From NCBI GenBank assembly GCA_037043015.1, contig CM073326.1:7262345-7326344 (forward strand): a DNA stretch of 64,000 nucleotides, read 5' to 3'. A model generated the notes under the pieces. It did no database searches. It was not told where the DNA came from and saw only the letters and a list, made by a program, of their open reading frames with translations. This stretch comes from Bryum argenteum (taxonomy: Eukaryota > Streptophyta > Bryopsida > Bryales > Bryaceae). The stretch's first letter is position 1. Each line of letters begins with the position of its first letter. The translations under genes and the position numbers were made by a program. Positions 48,322 to 59,904 of the stretch are shown piece after piece.

Positions 48322-49294
48322 CCCCTAAACGTCCCTAGTGTCGAAAAATGACATTTTGGATGTAGGGCAGAAACTTTGAAGAGCCATAACTTCTTCATCC
48401 AAACTCCGTTTTTGACGAAATCACTTGGGTTAGGTTACAAATCAAGTCTAGTTTATGTGGTGATAATTTCAGACTCATAAAATAAATTATGAATAAATGG
48501 CATGGATTTTAGTGAAGGCAGCTTCTGTTTTTGGGTTTTCAAACATTTGGCATGTTTTACCATTGCAAGCCAATTATGTGAAATCTAAAATAGTTTTTCA
48601 TGATTTTTTTTCATAGGTTTGATATTTAGATGCATCCCAACAACTTTGTAGTTGGAAGTTTTTTTATCTAGATAACTTTGGTATTGGCTTTGCAATGATG
48701 TTTCTACGATGAAGAAAGTGAAAAAATGGATGATTTTTGAAGAGCTAGATCTCCTTCATCCACCGTTAAATTTTGACTTTGTTTTTTGAGATGGATTCCA
48801 ATTATAGTCTGTTTTTAGTGGTAGAAACCTTGACCCAATCGAGGATATATTGAAGAAAAGGCATGGATTTGAGTGCGTGGGGTCTAGTTTTGGACTGTTT
48901 TTCCTTTGTAAAATTTTTGGCAGTTTTCACGACTACAAGGCTACTATTTGAGCCAAGTTTTTTTTTTTTATGAATTTTTTTGGTACAAGAGTGTCTTTGA
49001 GATGAAGATGAAAAACTTTCTAGTTGCTGATTTTTTTATTGCAAATTTCATGTTGGTAGTATTTTCACTTCAAAGTGGAAATGATGGTATTTTGTAGCCA
49101 GTTTTGCGCACTAATATGTTATGATCTCGCAATCTATGAGGTCCCATGAGTCAAGTTTTGGTCCACATGATCTACTGCAAGTCTATTACAAGTTTGTACG
49201 GTTGAGATCTGAATAGCTTATCTTTATTTTCATCTATATCACTTTTTTTTGAAAATGAGTTTTTGGCTAAAAAAACCCCAAGGACGTTTAGGGG
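48322..49294. mobile_element. PB1 element, 973 bp, intact ends
   Basis: Starts CCCCTAAACGTCC and ends with its exact reverse complement (13 bp), with TTAA at 48318-48321 and 49295-49298. It aligns end to end with the copy at 3010-3988. It has no long open frame. This is the best-preserved PB1 copy in the window. Confidence 0.85.
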
Positions 49295-49298
49295 TTAA

Positions 49299-51180
49299 AT
49301 TTAAAGATTGAATGTGTGGGGATTCACCAAACCTATAAGGGATATGTTTGTTGCCCCTGTCCCCATAAAAATAAGTTCCAACAACACGTGTCGCGTTTCA
49401 ATCCTTAACTATCTTGACTACTTATGCATAACTAATTTCATGACTATTTTTTCTAAGACAAATATTCCATGAAATAGTCTTGGTAAATGTATTAGATTCT
49501 TTCTTCTATAATTTGGTATCTTGCACATATTTCCTTCAAATATTGTAATAATTACTAATGATTATAGTATGATGTATAGTTTTGCTAGTAATGTATGAAC
49601 TTCTAGATTATAGAGAAGGTTTCTATTTTTACAAATTAAACAAGTAGCCCGAAAAATATTGTCTCCTAAATTTCTTAACATTTTATAAGTTCTATAAGAT
49701 TTGGGGTTATCAGTTTCTTTTAGATGTAGTTATTCACAAGTGTTGCTTTATCTATTAAAATCTACAATTGATTCTATTTACTCATTCACCTATCATTTAA
49801 ATAGAAATAAATCAAACACTATGCAATCAATACAAGTTGCAAAGGGGCTATACACATAAATAGGTGTACGGACTTACTAAGTTTTGAAAATTCATAACAT
49901 TTTCATATGGAAATGAGCTAAAATTAATTTCACAAATTCACTTTTTTTTCTTAAATAAACTATGTAGATAAACTACTCTCCTAGTTGGAGAGCAATATAT
50001 TGTAACACTCATATTTCTTGGATGAGTAGACAACCTAGTTGCAAAAGCACCTGTTGTTTTCACAATATGGAGACAATGGTGCTCGTGATACAATCCTCTT
50101 TGCTTACAATTTGAGCAGAAAAATCACCTACACTCTCTTGACCACTCCTCTTTCACAGTGTATATCATCTTCGTAATTGACGATCCAAACTTAGAATGCT
50201 TAATGTGGTTCAATTCACCACTCAGATTTTGTATTTTATTTTTTTCTTCACACTTGCTTCAAAGAAAGTGGTTTCGTTTGCTTAAACATGACTATTTTAT
50301 TCGTGCTATTGTGTTATTTTACAATGTATTTTAAACCACTGAAACTAGACTTTTAAATCATTTGTTTCAATAAATATTTGGTGCTTCTCTCTTAATATAT
50401 AATTTAACTTAAACTTGAACCAAGTTAATCAAAAAGTGGCTAATTCACTATGTATTCATACAATCATGATACTTGATGAGCATACGTGGTTGAGTTCTGA
50501 TATGCATATGTAATTGGCTCTATAAAAACAATAGCGACTGCATAAAAGATAGAGTACTTGCTTCCTGCCATAGCATAGACCCATTATTGTCCAAATTAAT
50601 AACATATACGTATCTAAACTAGTATAGAATGAGAATTTAAATAAAGTACAACTATAAACTTCAAAAAGATTTATTGTGTATTCAATCACTTAGGGTAGAT
50701 AAGCCCATTTCCAAGTGCCTTCTTGATATTATTGGACTTTAGAAATCTACCTTTTCTCATGTTGACAAATGTGACTTAATGGTCACTTGAATGATGGGTG
50801 CTATTAAGTGAGCTATCAACTATAATGCTCAACTAACTTATATAAATTTAAAACTTTTTTATTTCATTATAGTCCATCTTCTTTTTCAAATGTTGATTAT
50901 CTTATGTAGGTCTTTTTCCATGTCATTGGTGGAGGCTAGTAAATGTAGAAGATGGTAAATAATATATTAGCCGTTAACTTTTTGAATGAATGATGAAACA
51001 CCATGGCCACCTACGTAGTAAGACTTTCTAAAAGAAAAGTTTTCATGAGGTGAAATTTTGTGTTTCTGTTTTGTGTTTTGGCATTCAAAGAATAAATCAC
51101 TTAATTAGTTAATAAAATTGGTTGGCATGTGATGGCACATTACCCACTACCTTAAATAACCATGTCTTCGGCAAGATTTA
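49299..51180. other. AT-rich spacer, nothing recognised
   Basis: Nearly 1.9 kb without a supported exon or repeat boundary. The open frame at 50456-50689 has no domain. Confidence 0.45.
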
Positions 51181-51184
51181 TTAA

Positions 51185-52118
51185 CCCCTAACTATCCTTA
51201 AGAATTGGAATCGGTCTTTTGCAATTTCCGGCACCCTAGGTTTTTTTAGTTGAAGCTAATATTTTTGACTAAGATATTTGTTGGGTGTTTCTTATAGTAC
51301 AAGGTGTGTGTGCAACAAATTGCAAATGCAGATTCCAATTTTTGAATCTTTTAGGGCAATTCTTGGCATGCCATCTGGGATGGGGCAGTTTAGATTCAAT
51401 TTTTCTTAAAAATAAAATAAAATATTATTGTTTTTTTGAAGTATGTTCATAACCGAGTCACGACTCAACTTACAAAGTGACCCAAGTCTAAAAGTTAACA
51501 TGTCTTACAAGGGCAACCTCCAAAAACAATCTCCGTAGTATTTAGTAATTTTTTATTTATTTCTAACAAAATTTGTCAAAAATTGAGACTTCATAATTAA
51601 AAAATATATAAATTTGTTTCATAATCACAAATTCATAAAGACACTCAATCGCCTTTCAAATTTTTCAAATTCAAATTTCTCATTCCACAATATTTAGTTT
51701 GCCAATTTTGCACATTTTGACCTTTACGTGAGGAATAATTTTATTTTTTGCCTTAAGAACATGGGGGAACCCTAAGTTTTAGCATGCGCGTACTCAACTT
51801 AGTTCTATATGGAAAAAATATGAGCAAAATCTTTAGGGTAACAATCATCAACTTACCATTTGCACTATAAAGAACACAAATCTTGTGCAGTGTCCAAAAA
51901 AACTTCTACTACAACTTTGAACGTTATGATCTCACAAATGATTAGCATCTAATAGTCAATTTTTACAACAATACATAGAAATAGGGTTGAATACAATATC
52001 TTACTACTAGAAGTAAAAAATAGTACAAATATTTGTCACGCATCCCCAAGAGTTCATAGCGGTTGAAAATGATAATTTTGAGGTTTCAAACTCTCCAAAA
52101 CACAAGGAAATTTAGTGG
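51185..52118. mobile_element. PB3 element, about 934 bp
   Basis: Starts CCCCTAACTATCCTTAAG after TTAA (51181-51184) and ends ...CAAGGAAATTTAGTGG followed by ttta, a decayed TTAA. Its interior matches the split copy at 2713-4300 on both sides of that copy's insertion. The end sequence CCCCTAA-TTTCCTT is shared with PB2, so PB2 may be an internally deleted or cross-mobilised relative. Non-coding. Confidence 0.7.
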
Positions 52119-52267
52119 TTTAGAGTCGCACATTACCACATTACAAAAATATTTACGACATAAATGTCTCAACCCAATTGGTGACCTTCTCTATTGCAGT
52201 ACAAAACCCAACCCTAAAATATGCATATTTTTAGATAATTAATAAAATGGATGCTTTATCGTACTTA

Positions 52268-52437
52268 GGGATGCTTTACATGGGGAGTCAAACCATACAC
52301 GGGGCTAAGGAAGGCAAAAATCCCTCTCATGTGATTGGGATGGTTTCCAAACTCTAACAAATAAACCAATCACATAAGAGGGATTTTTGACCTCCATTGG
52401 CTCCAAATACAACTTGACTCCCCATATAAAGCGTCCC
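52268..52437. mobile_element. Tourist-like MITE, 170 bp, TTA target duplication
   Basis: Starts GGGATGCTTTACATGGGGAG and ends with the reverse complement of GGGACGCTTTATATGGGGAG. TTA lies on both sides (52265-52267 and 52438-52440), the 3-bp target duplication typical of PIF/Harbinger. An inner pair of arms (aaatccctctcatgtgattgg and ccaatcacataagagggattt) makes the element almost wholly palindromic. It sits about 260 bp from the Harbinger element that begins near 52697. Confidence 0.85.
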
Positions 52438-52600
52438 TTACAATACATGAATCAATACTTTGATATAAATTATTCTTCACAAGAAGAAACCAAGGGGTTT
52501 TTACAATTTTAAATCGGGATTCAAATCATGATAAATATAGTATCAATCACCACCCACAAGCTTAATTGTACAAACAAGGTACAAGTGCTCTTACAAAATG

Positions 52601-52696
52601 CTCCCTCTGTCCCATTATAATTGTCCAATAGCTTCTCTCACATCTACCTCTCAAGATAGATTTGAAAGAAATTAGTGGACATTTATAATGGGACAG
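52601..52696. mobile_element. Stowaway-like MITE with damaged right end
   Basis: Starts CTCCCTCTGTCCCATTATAA and folds with ...tttataatgggacag at its right, but the final aggggag block expected of Stowaway is missing where the Harbinger end begins. It belongs to the same family as 26422-26520. Confidence 0.7.
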
Positions 52697-53641
52697 TAAA
52701 GCTCCCTTCCCACCTGGCAATTCGTAAGATCGAGATTAGCGTCGTATGAGCGGTATTTGGGAAAATGACCTTCGTGTTCACACTGGGGGCAGGAAGGGGG
52801 TGGAATCTCCGTATTTTACTACGTATAATGGTGGCTAATACTGTATTATCGTATTCTGCATTCACACCTCGTGCGGTCTTATCAATTTCACTGAACATGT
52901 CAATATATAATGATGAAAAGTTTTGTGACCCTTCCCACCTACGCAGCTGACGTTACGTAAAGAGATCATGGGGCCCCACCAAATCGTGTCTCGCCTGTCT
53001 CCTTCTCTGGTGCTCAGTTCTGAAGTTTCCTTTCTCCTCTCCGCTTGTGTCTGCGTATTGTCTTCAGGATTGTGTGAGTGTTTTGTTGTCGCAGCGCGAG
53101 CGCTCACATTTGTTGTAGATAGGGATGTAGAGCGAGTTTAGTTCATGGCATTGGCGCTGTCATTGACGTTTTTCTGAGAGTCATTTCGTGTTGTGATTCG
53201 GGAAGTATAATAGCACAGAGGCCGTGCAGAATTCCGTGGTTATGGTCCTTTAAATTGTGTGCGCGTTGCTCAATCCGGTGTGTCGCTGACAGCGGTTTCA
53301 TCTCGCTCCTGTATCCCCCTTTTATTGTCCAATTCCCATCGTCTTCTTTCCTTCGATCTGTTTTAATCTTGTGTATTGGTTTTTCGCTTCGTCGGAGTTG
53401 CGATCGCAATTGGAAGACGTCACATATTCCGGTAAGCATTTTTCTTAACACGCTTCATTTTTGTTTCAAAGTTTTTGGTATTGTTCGGTCATCTGAAGTC
53501 GGTCTCCTCCGTTTTTTTTTTAAAAATTTGTTGGTAGGGTTTTGGACTTTTGGTGCCTCTTGATTACAATATTGAACCTGCTGTGACTAACGCTGAATTA
53601 TAAACCATGGTGCTCTTGCAGGAGGTCCTCAGACCTTTCCC

Positions 53642-55013
53642 ATGGATCCTTTTGAGTCACCCCTCCATACAGTGGCCTTTACGTCGTGGCTGTTGACGTT
53701 GATCTTGAACTTGAATGACGTCGAGCTTGTCCCACCGCTTGAACTAGAAGAAGAAGAAGAGGACCCCCTCACAGCAATTGTGTTCGGGCAGCAGGGTCAT
53801 GTAGCGGACAATCAGATCTTCCTCCGGGACACCCTCCATACCTACAGATTTTGCACTTTGAACACTTACTTTGATGAGGACGTCGGGTTCTGGGTCAAGC
53901 CTCGTTCCACAACGTGGTTTTCCCATTTCCTACTTACTCAGTATGACAACAATGATAGAGATGGGGTCACGATGTTCCGCATGACAAAGCCCTGTGTGCT
54001 GGAGTTGGCAGACCTGTTGAGGCCACATGTTGAGAAACAAAACACAAAGTATCGAATAGCGATTCCCGTCCTAGTACGTGTAGCCTGTACGCTTTTCAAA
54101 CTTACACATGGAGCTAATCTGACCATCTGTAGCGAGATGTTTGCAGTGGGCCGAAGTACAGTTTCCAAAGTGTTGAGAGAGGTTGTGCATGCGGTGAATG
54201 AGACTCTGAGGTCGGAGATCATGTGGCCGAAAGGGCAACGCATGAGGGAAACGCAAGCAAAGTTCAGAAGCTTTTGCGGTTTACCTGCCGTGGTTGGTGC
54301 GATCGACGGTACACACATCTCAATCTCCAAACCAGAGTTCGGTGCTCCTGACTATTACTATTTCAAGTCTGGTGGCTATACAATCAATTGTCAAGCGGTG
54401 GTGGACAGTGAGAAGTGCTTCATCGACCTCTATCTGGGAATGCCAGGGAGCACAAACGATAGTCGTGTTTTGAGGCGGTCATCCCTTTATACCTTGGCCA
54501 TGCACGGCAATTTATTTGATGCCCAGTATGCTGAGAGGGGCACTCACCTTACCTGATTGGGGACCTAGGGTACCCGCTTCAACCGTGGCTCATGGTTCCC
54601 CACAAGGTGGTAGGGAATTTGTCTGTATCAGAATCTTTGTTCAACAAGAAACTACGTAAAGGACGCTGCGTCGTGGAGAACGCGTTTGGTATACTTAAAC
54701 AAATCCTTCCGGAGTCATTGCGAAGTCGGATCTGCATGTGACTTTTATGCCAGATGTCATTCTATGTTGTGCCATTTTGCACAATATTCTATTACGACAA
54801 TCACATGACGAGGTGCAGGAGTTACTTCACATTCTGCGGCAGGAAGGTCTCGACGGTGAAGTCATTGACGAAGATGGACTGGACGGAGGAGGAGGACGTC
54901 TTTCGACGACGCCGGTGAAGAGAACCAGGACAACATGGCGGCGATACTTGGCTCCGACAAGAGAGGCGCGACTTGGAGTATATTTAAGTACCCAACGCGT
55001 CGACAAAGAAGCA
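53642..55013 (+). pseudogene. PIF/Harbinger DDE transposase, frame-disrupted
   Basis: Cut-and-paste transposase of the DDE_Tnp_4 type. The first 304 codons (53642-54556) hold a helix-turn-helix region with FAVGRSTVSKVLREVV (about 168-182), the first catalytic Asp in GAIDGTHIS (D222) and the second in GSTNDSRVL (D273). The family's next block, YLIGDLGYPLQPWLM, appears in another frame from about 54547, with VENAFGILK carrying the catalytic Glu at about 54677-54703. The C-terminal block CCAILHNILL (54738-55013) is in a third frame. Thus about two frame changes separate the parts. A 5' UTR intron (53432-53621) is likely. The acidic run EEEEE at residues 36-40 is unusual. Confidence 0.8.
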
Positions 55014-55249
55014 TAGGTCTTGAGGTACATTGTTCCACCTTCCTTGCATTATTCCTTTGCCCAAGAACACTTGCTTTTCCTACCGAATCCCATGTGTGCT
55101 TTACCCGTGGAAGTCCATACTACCGAATTCTCTCGACCCCCTTTGTGCTATCTTTTTTGCTTTTGCAGTAGGTCACAAAGCAGGCTCGGTAGTGGGTGGA
55201 GGGAGCCTGCTATCTTTGGGGATCCCTTTTATTTCGTGACGTAGTATTT

Positions 55250-56027
55250 ATAAAACATTGCCTTTAAAATCACAAAAATCCTTCACACAAGGCGTTATAT
55301 TGAGACGATTAGGAGTCTCATATTCGATCCGGGATAAAGAAAAACCGTTCAACATCTTCAATATTGAATCGTTTTTATAATTTGAGACTTTTATATATCA
55401 ATACACATGAATACCTCTAGTGCCCAAAGGTTGCATTCAAGTTTTATCCCCGGCCTGGGGATGATTCCAACAGACCTAAAGTGTGCTCAAAGTCTCGAAG
55501 TGCACATATAGTCTCAATGTAACAAATATGGCCATACACTTTTTATTTTCAAGTCTTGAAACATTGAGACGGAGCAGTTGCATCAACGTCAGACATTTCA
55601 CTTCATAATAACGAACAACTTAACTCAAAACCTGATGTAGAAGGCTTCTATTTTGTAAGACCGTAACGTCTATTGCTTTTTTCCAGGTGCGGCAGTTGGA
55701 GCTACTCTGTCTACTACTGAGTCTGTCACAAGTGGTGAGGTGCCTACAGATCAAGGTAGTCGTTCAGTTTAGCTCGTCCCATGTACGTCTAGATCACTTA
55801 CGTTAGCAGTGCTCGTGTTCGTAGCTGTAGTGTCTGTGGTTGCTCCATCTTTGTAAGTTGTGTCTGTACCATGCTGTTCGTCGCCCATGTGCTCGTTGTT
55901 TAGTCCTGGGGTCAGATTGTCGTTGAAGGGGGGGGTAATATGGTCCGCGTTGTGGTTCATGGGAAGTTCAGTCTGAGTGAAGCTCGCCCCCTTGTGTGGG
56001 AAACCTCAGACTCCCGGGCTTGCAAAG
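55250..56027. other. Spacer between the two transposon genes
   Basis: Internal Harbinger sequence with no recognised motif. The 3' ends of both genes converge here. A G run lies at 55928-55936. Confidence 0.4.
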
Positions 56028-57270
56028 TTACTGGATTGATGTACCGATTTTGTGAGGCCCCCCTGGCCCCATGTTATGAAAGGAATGCGTATTCTGCATT
56101 GACAATCCGTGGCCTAAAACTGTCGATAGCTGAAACAAACAAGCCACCATCTCCCCCTGCTTGATAATGGCCATCCTTGCGTTGTCGTTAGCAATGCTTG
56201 CATGCTCGTACATACGGCGATCCTTCACGCGTTGATATGCCATCCGCTCCGTGAACAACTTAAGTTGCACTTCTATTTTGGATCTCTCAAGCTCCCTGGA
56301 CGCATCAGCAATCTCTTGCATTTGCGATGCCATTACTGCCCCTGTGGCTTTAGTGGCTTCCGCAATTACAGAGTGTCCGCTTAAGTTTTTCCGCCTCACA
56401 CCCGTGTTTCCGGACGCCTATGCCCATGAAGTGTGTGTTATCGGAAGAGAGGCGAGCGGATGGGGTGTTACCCAAGTGGAACACTGTAAACGGGCGAACA
56501 CCGGCCGGGTTCTTTGGCGGTGCAGGAGTCCTCCCCCTTGTGCATTGTTGAGGAGCTCCGACGCGGTGACATTGGGCGGGAGGAGGCGTCGGTGGACTCG
56601 AAGATTTCCGCACGGGGTCATACGCCTCCTCTGGGTCTGCGTCACTGTACTCCTCCCCTTCTTGTTGATGTTGCTGCGTTTGGGGGTGGTAGTTGCCGTC
56701 ATTGGAGGCTAGAAGATCACACACATGGGGGGGTTGGATTATTGGCCGGTTGCTGTACCATTCGTGAATGGCATCATAGAACTCATTGGCAAACATCCGT
56801 GGTAAACCCTCCGCTTTCCTCTCCGCTGCTGAAAGCTCCCAATAATCTGGTATATTTCTTCCAGTCCGACAGAGGTAATCCGCTATGCGCTTGTAATCTG
56901 GAATCAATTGATTCCATTTTGCTTTGTGTGGTGGTCCATCTCTCAGACACGGTGAAAAACCCGCACGCATCATGTCCTGTGAGACCCGCATCCACTTTGT
57001 ATTGTCTGGTGTCATTAAATCACATCCGTCTACTGTGTCTAATTCTTCTAAATACATGTCACGTTTGAAACGAATGAGAAGCAGAATCTCTTGTGGTAAC
57101 CAGTTTGGACCGCGGTCCTTTCTGGCACGCTTGGCGTGGCTCGGGCCAGGAGGTGTGGACACTGGAGGCGGTCTTCCTAACCCGGCCATTCCTCCGGGAC
57201 GATGAGCCGCTCTATTCAAAGCATACGGTGGAGTGAAACTGGAACCTGCCATACCCACATGTGACTTCAT
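56028..57270 (-). CDS. Harbinger-associated Myb/SANT-like DNA-binding protein
   Basis: The accessory protein of PIF/Harbinger elements, which binds the transposase and the element ends. A 306-codon frame (57270-56350) contains a trihelix/Myb-like domain at about residues 50-165, marked by W at the start of helix 1 (NWLPQEILLLIRFKRDM), WMRVSQDMMRAGF and KWNQLIPDYKRI, then DYWELS and LPRMF. A Pro/Ser/acidic linker follows. The expected C-terminal coiled region (MASQMQEIADASRELERSKI) lies in a different frame at 56399-56028, reached either through a short intron near 56400-56460 or after a frameshift; no donor/acceptor pair I tried gave the right phase cleanly. An upstream exon near 58415 (MSVGELQQAGAY...) is possible but unproven. 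Confidence 0.7.
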
Positions 57271-58740
57271 TAGTATCGAAGTTCATGCATTACTGTACAG
57301 TGCCATGCAGAGCTCTAACTTCTAAAGTGCACAATGATATCTTCGGGAATTCATAACATGGAAAATGAAAATACGTTTTTTGTTCCTCTATATGTGTACT
57401 CATTTAGGCATCGAAGTGTTTTTTGTGTGTGTGCAGGGACAGTGCGGTGAAGAGTGAAAATGAAACATACCGTCAACAGGAATGGCAGTGGGCCGAAGAG
57501 GTGCAGAGGACTGATCGACTTCAGGTCGGTTCTCCATCACACTATCTCTTCAATTGTAGAATTCATTACGATGTAACGCAGAATCAGTTTCAATTCATAT
57601 CATGCATACTGAATTATAACGTAGCCTACTGTACAGTTGAAATGTTGTACGTACCTTGAGAGGTACCGTTGTCATATAATCTAACAATGACAAATAACAG
57701 GACTTATGAGACTGCAAGTAGTCACATTCCACCAACTTCATTTGCGGAAGAATGGTACTCAAAGGAAACACAGTCCACTGATTAACGTAACTGGACGTTA
57801 TAGACAAATTTCGGTACAAGAGGTCAGTTACGGTACACTCCTGAACCGGGACAGAGTCGAAGTAATTCTATGCTAACTTCTTTCATATGTTTAAAGAGAT
57901 GAGGTTACAATGTAGCACATTTATTCAAATTCAGCAACATTCCTGAATCGGGCTATGATGTAAAGTGCAGGAAATAAAAGCAGTGCAGCTGGGAGTAAAG
58001 AAAACTTGAAGCAGTGAAGGTGAATGAACAAAACTACACCGTACCTCTAACGAAATTCGGAAAGATTGTCCAATTGTCTCTTAGGGTAAGATTAGAATTA
58101 GCGACCTGCTGAGAGACGCGGAAAGGTTTAACCTTCTCATGCATGAAAATTCAAAACAAACTTGCGTTGTGCTTCACTTACTCTTGGCAAGAAGCAAACA
58201 CATTCGAGGTTAATTTGGATGGTACAAAAATTCAGGGGTGATGATCCAAACCTGGACACAAGATAATCCAGCCGATCTTTCAGAAAAGCAACAGAATTAC
58301 AAGGGAGGAGAGTACCTGTGCAAGGAGTGTCGAAGTTGAAACACGAAGCTCTGTTTACGGCCTCTTCGTCCCTTCTTGTGTATGCCCCCGCTTGCTGAAG
58401 CTCCCCGACACTCATGGTAGCTTTTAGAAAACCTCGGAGAGAAATCAGAAACCGCTATTACGTAAGTGGACCTCCGCAGCCAGTATAGCAATGACCCCCC
58501 ACATATCTCTCAGATCTTCATATTTTGTGGAATTTTAACAACTACTTTACCCGGACTTATCTCTTGGTGGGCCACTACAAATATCATGAACTTTCTATAC
58601 AACCGCTCATACCCCATGCCTGGACCTGTTCCACGTAGGCTCGGCAATTTCTTAGTCACGCAGGTGGGAACGGTGCACAAAATACTGGCTGCTAAAACTT
58701 GTAGTACCGGCCCCCAATTGCCAGGTGGGAACATGCTTTA

Positions 58741-59340
58741 AGGGAAGTTGGTAATAGGGGCAAGCTTGGAAATGGGCATGTATCTGAAATAGTAAAACCT
58801 AGCTCCCCCATGTCTTTAATCTATTACTTTAATTAATGAACAGATTTCAAAAATTGCTGTCAAGGTACAGTCTGATGCAGGTCCCATTCAAAAAGGGGTG
58901 AACTGAAATTCCATTCAAAAGCTTTCAATATGGGCATTATTACGCTGGCGCCACCCGCCCAATCTATAAAAGTGAGAGGTGGGGTACAATTTATGGATGA
59001 CGGTCTAAAGATCTGACTCACCTATCCAAGTACCAACACCACCTCAAACATCAATTCCAAATATACAAAAGAAATATAGGACCCTTTACTTTTGCCCAAA
59101 AAAATCAAACTCTTCAAGAATGAACCCATTATTATCTTTTGTAAAAGGAAATGCCCTATTATTTTTAAGAAATGGTGGCCCCCCAATACACTAATTGTTT
59201 AAAAGTTGACCAATAGTGTTGGTAACCACACCAATTGTCATCCAACACTAAATATAATATTTAGTGTAGTGTAACTTACACTTCTCCCAAGGCAAGTGTA
59301 AACGCAACCCCTTTTCACACGCACCGTAACTGTTGATATC
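58741..59340. other. Spacer between the Harbinger element and the zinc-knuckle gene
   Basis: No gene is supported. At about 59215-59275 the words caatagtgttgg and ccaacactaaatataatatt, followed by agtgtag, resemble the decayed end of the CACTAAATAGG element family. Confidence 0.4.
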
Positions 59341-59904
59341 TCACCTCGCCGGTGATAGGCCCCAGGGTCTTGCCCCAGCGCCCGATGACCGCGAGGGGCC
59401 CCTTACGGCCGTCCGATTGTATATCCGACGGACGTCCGTGGTTCCGTCGTTAGGTCGAGAGCGGTTCCGTTAGGTCGGCCCGTGGCCGTGGCCCTGCCCC
59501 CCCCCCTGCAACTTCTTTTTGATGACGACGATGATGCTGCTGTTGAGGTTGAAGTTGTTTAGTCTTTCGGGTTTCGTTCAGTTTGCCGGATTTCCAGCGT
59601 GATCCATTCCAGCCACCTTGTTGTCGGATCGTTTTGCATGTGAGAAAACCCCCTTTTTCCTATTGCGATTGACAGCTTTTTCTGGTTGCCGTAGCAGTTT
59701 TTGTTCTACAGAAGCTGTTGCGCACTTTAGGTCTTTTCGTTGTCTCAACATCCCCTCCTGTTTTGTGTCGGGAGAGAGAGACAGAGACAGAGGGATAATA
59801 TATATTTGGCCGTTTATTGGAGTTTCGATCTTTGAAAAAGAAAAAAAAATACTTCGGAGTGTGTGTTTGTTGATTTTTATAGCAGTTTGTATTTGCGTTG
59901 CAGG
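59341..59904. promoter_or_regulatory. GC-rich upstream and 5' UTR region of the zinc-knuckle gene
   Basis: An abrupt GC-rich block at 59340-59510 with repeated ggttccgt-cgttaggtcg words and the palindrome CGGACGTCCG (59429-59438), probably the core promoter or leader. The ATG at 59905 lies one base after a ttgcag acceptor, so a 5' UTR intron ends at 59903; its donor is not certain. Confidence 0.4.

Larger units (their letters stand above)
52697..58740. mobile_element. PIF/Harbinger-type DNA transposon, about 6 kb
   Basis: The ends contain a perfect 16-bp inverted repeat, TTCCCACCTGGCAATT at 52707-52722 and its reverse complement at 58716-58731, preceded on the outside by TAAAGC on both sides. 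The element carries the two genes expected of this superfamily in divergent orientation: a DDE transposase (plus strand) and a Myb/SANT-like protein (minus strand). The motif TTCCCACCT recurs further inside both ends (near 52930 and, inverted, near 58661). A clean TWA target duplication is not seen, so the exact borders are uncertain by a few bases. The transposase frame is broken, so this copy is probably not autonomous now. Confidence 0.7.

Noticed and set aside
48322-49294. PIF/Harbinger assignment for the TTAA elements
   Set aside because: A 3-bp TTA or TAA duplication would make the two ends unequal, whereas TTAA gives perfectly matching ends on both sides.
58137-58415. Possible first exon of the Myb/SANT-like transposon gene
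   Set aside because: It opens with a good ATG and a donor-like GTACTC site, but no matching acceptor in phase with the downstream frame could be chosen.
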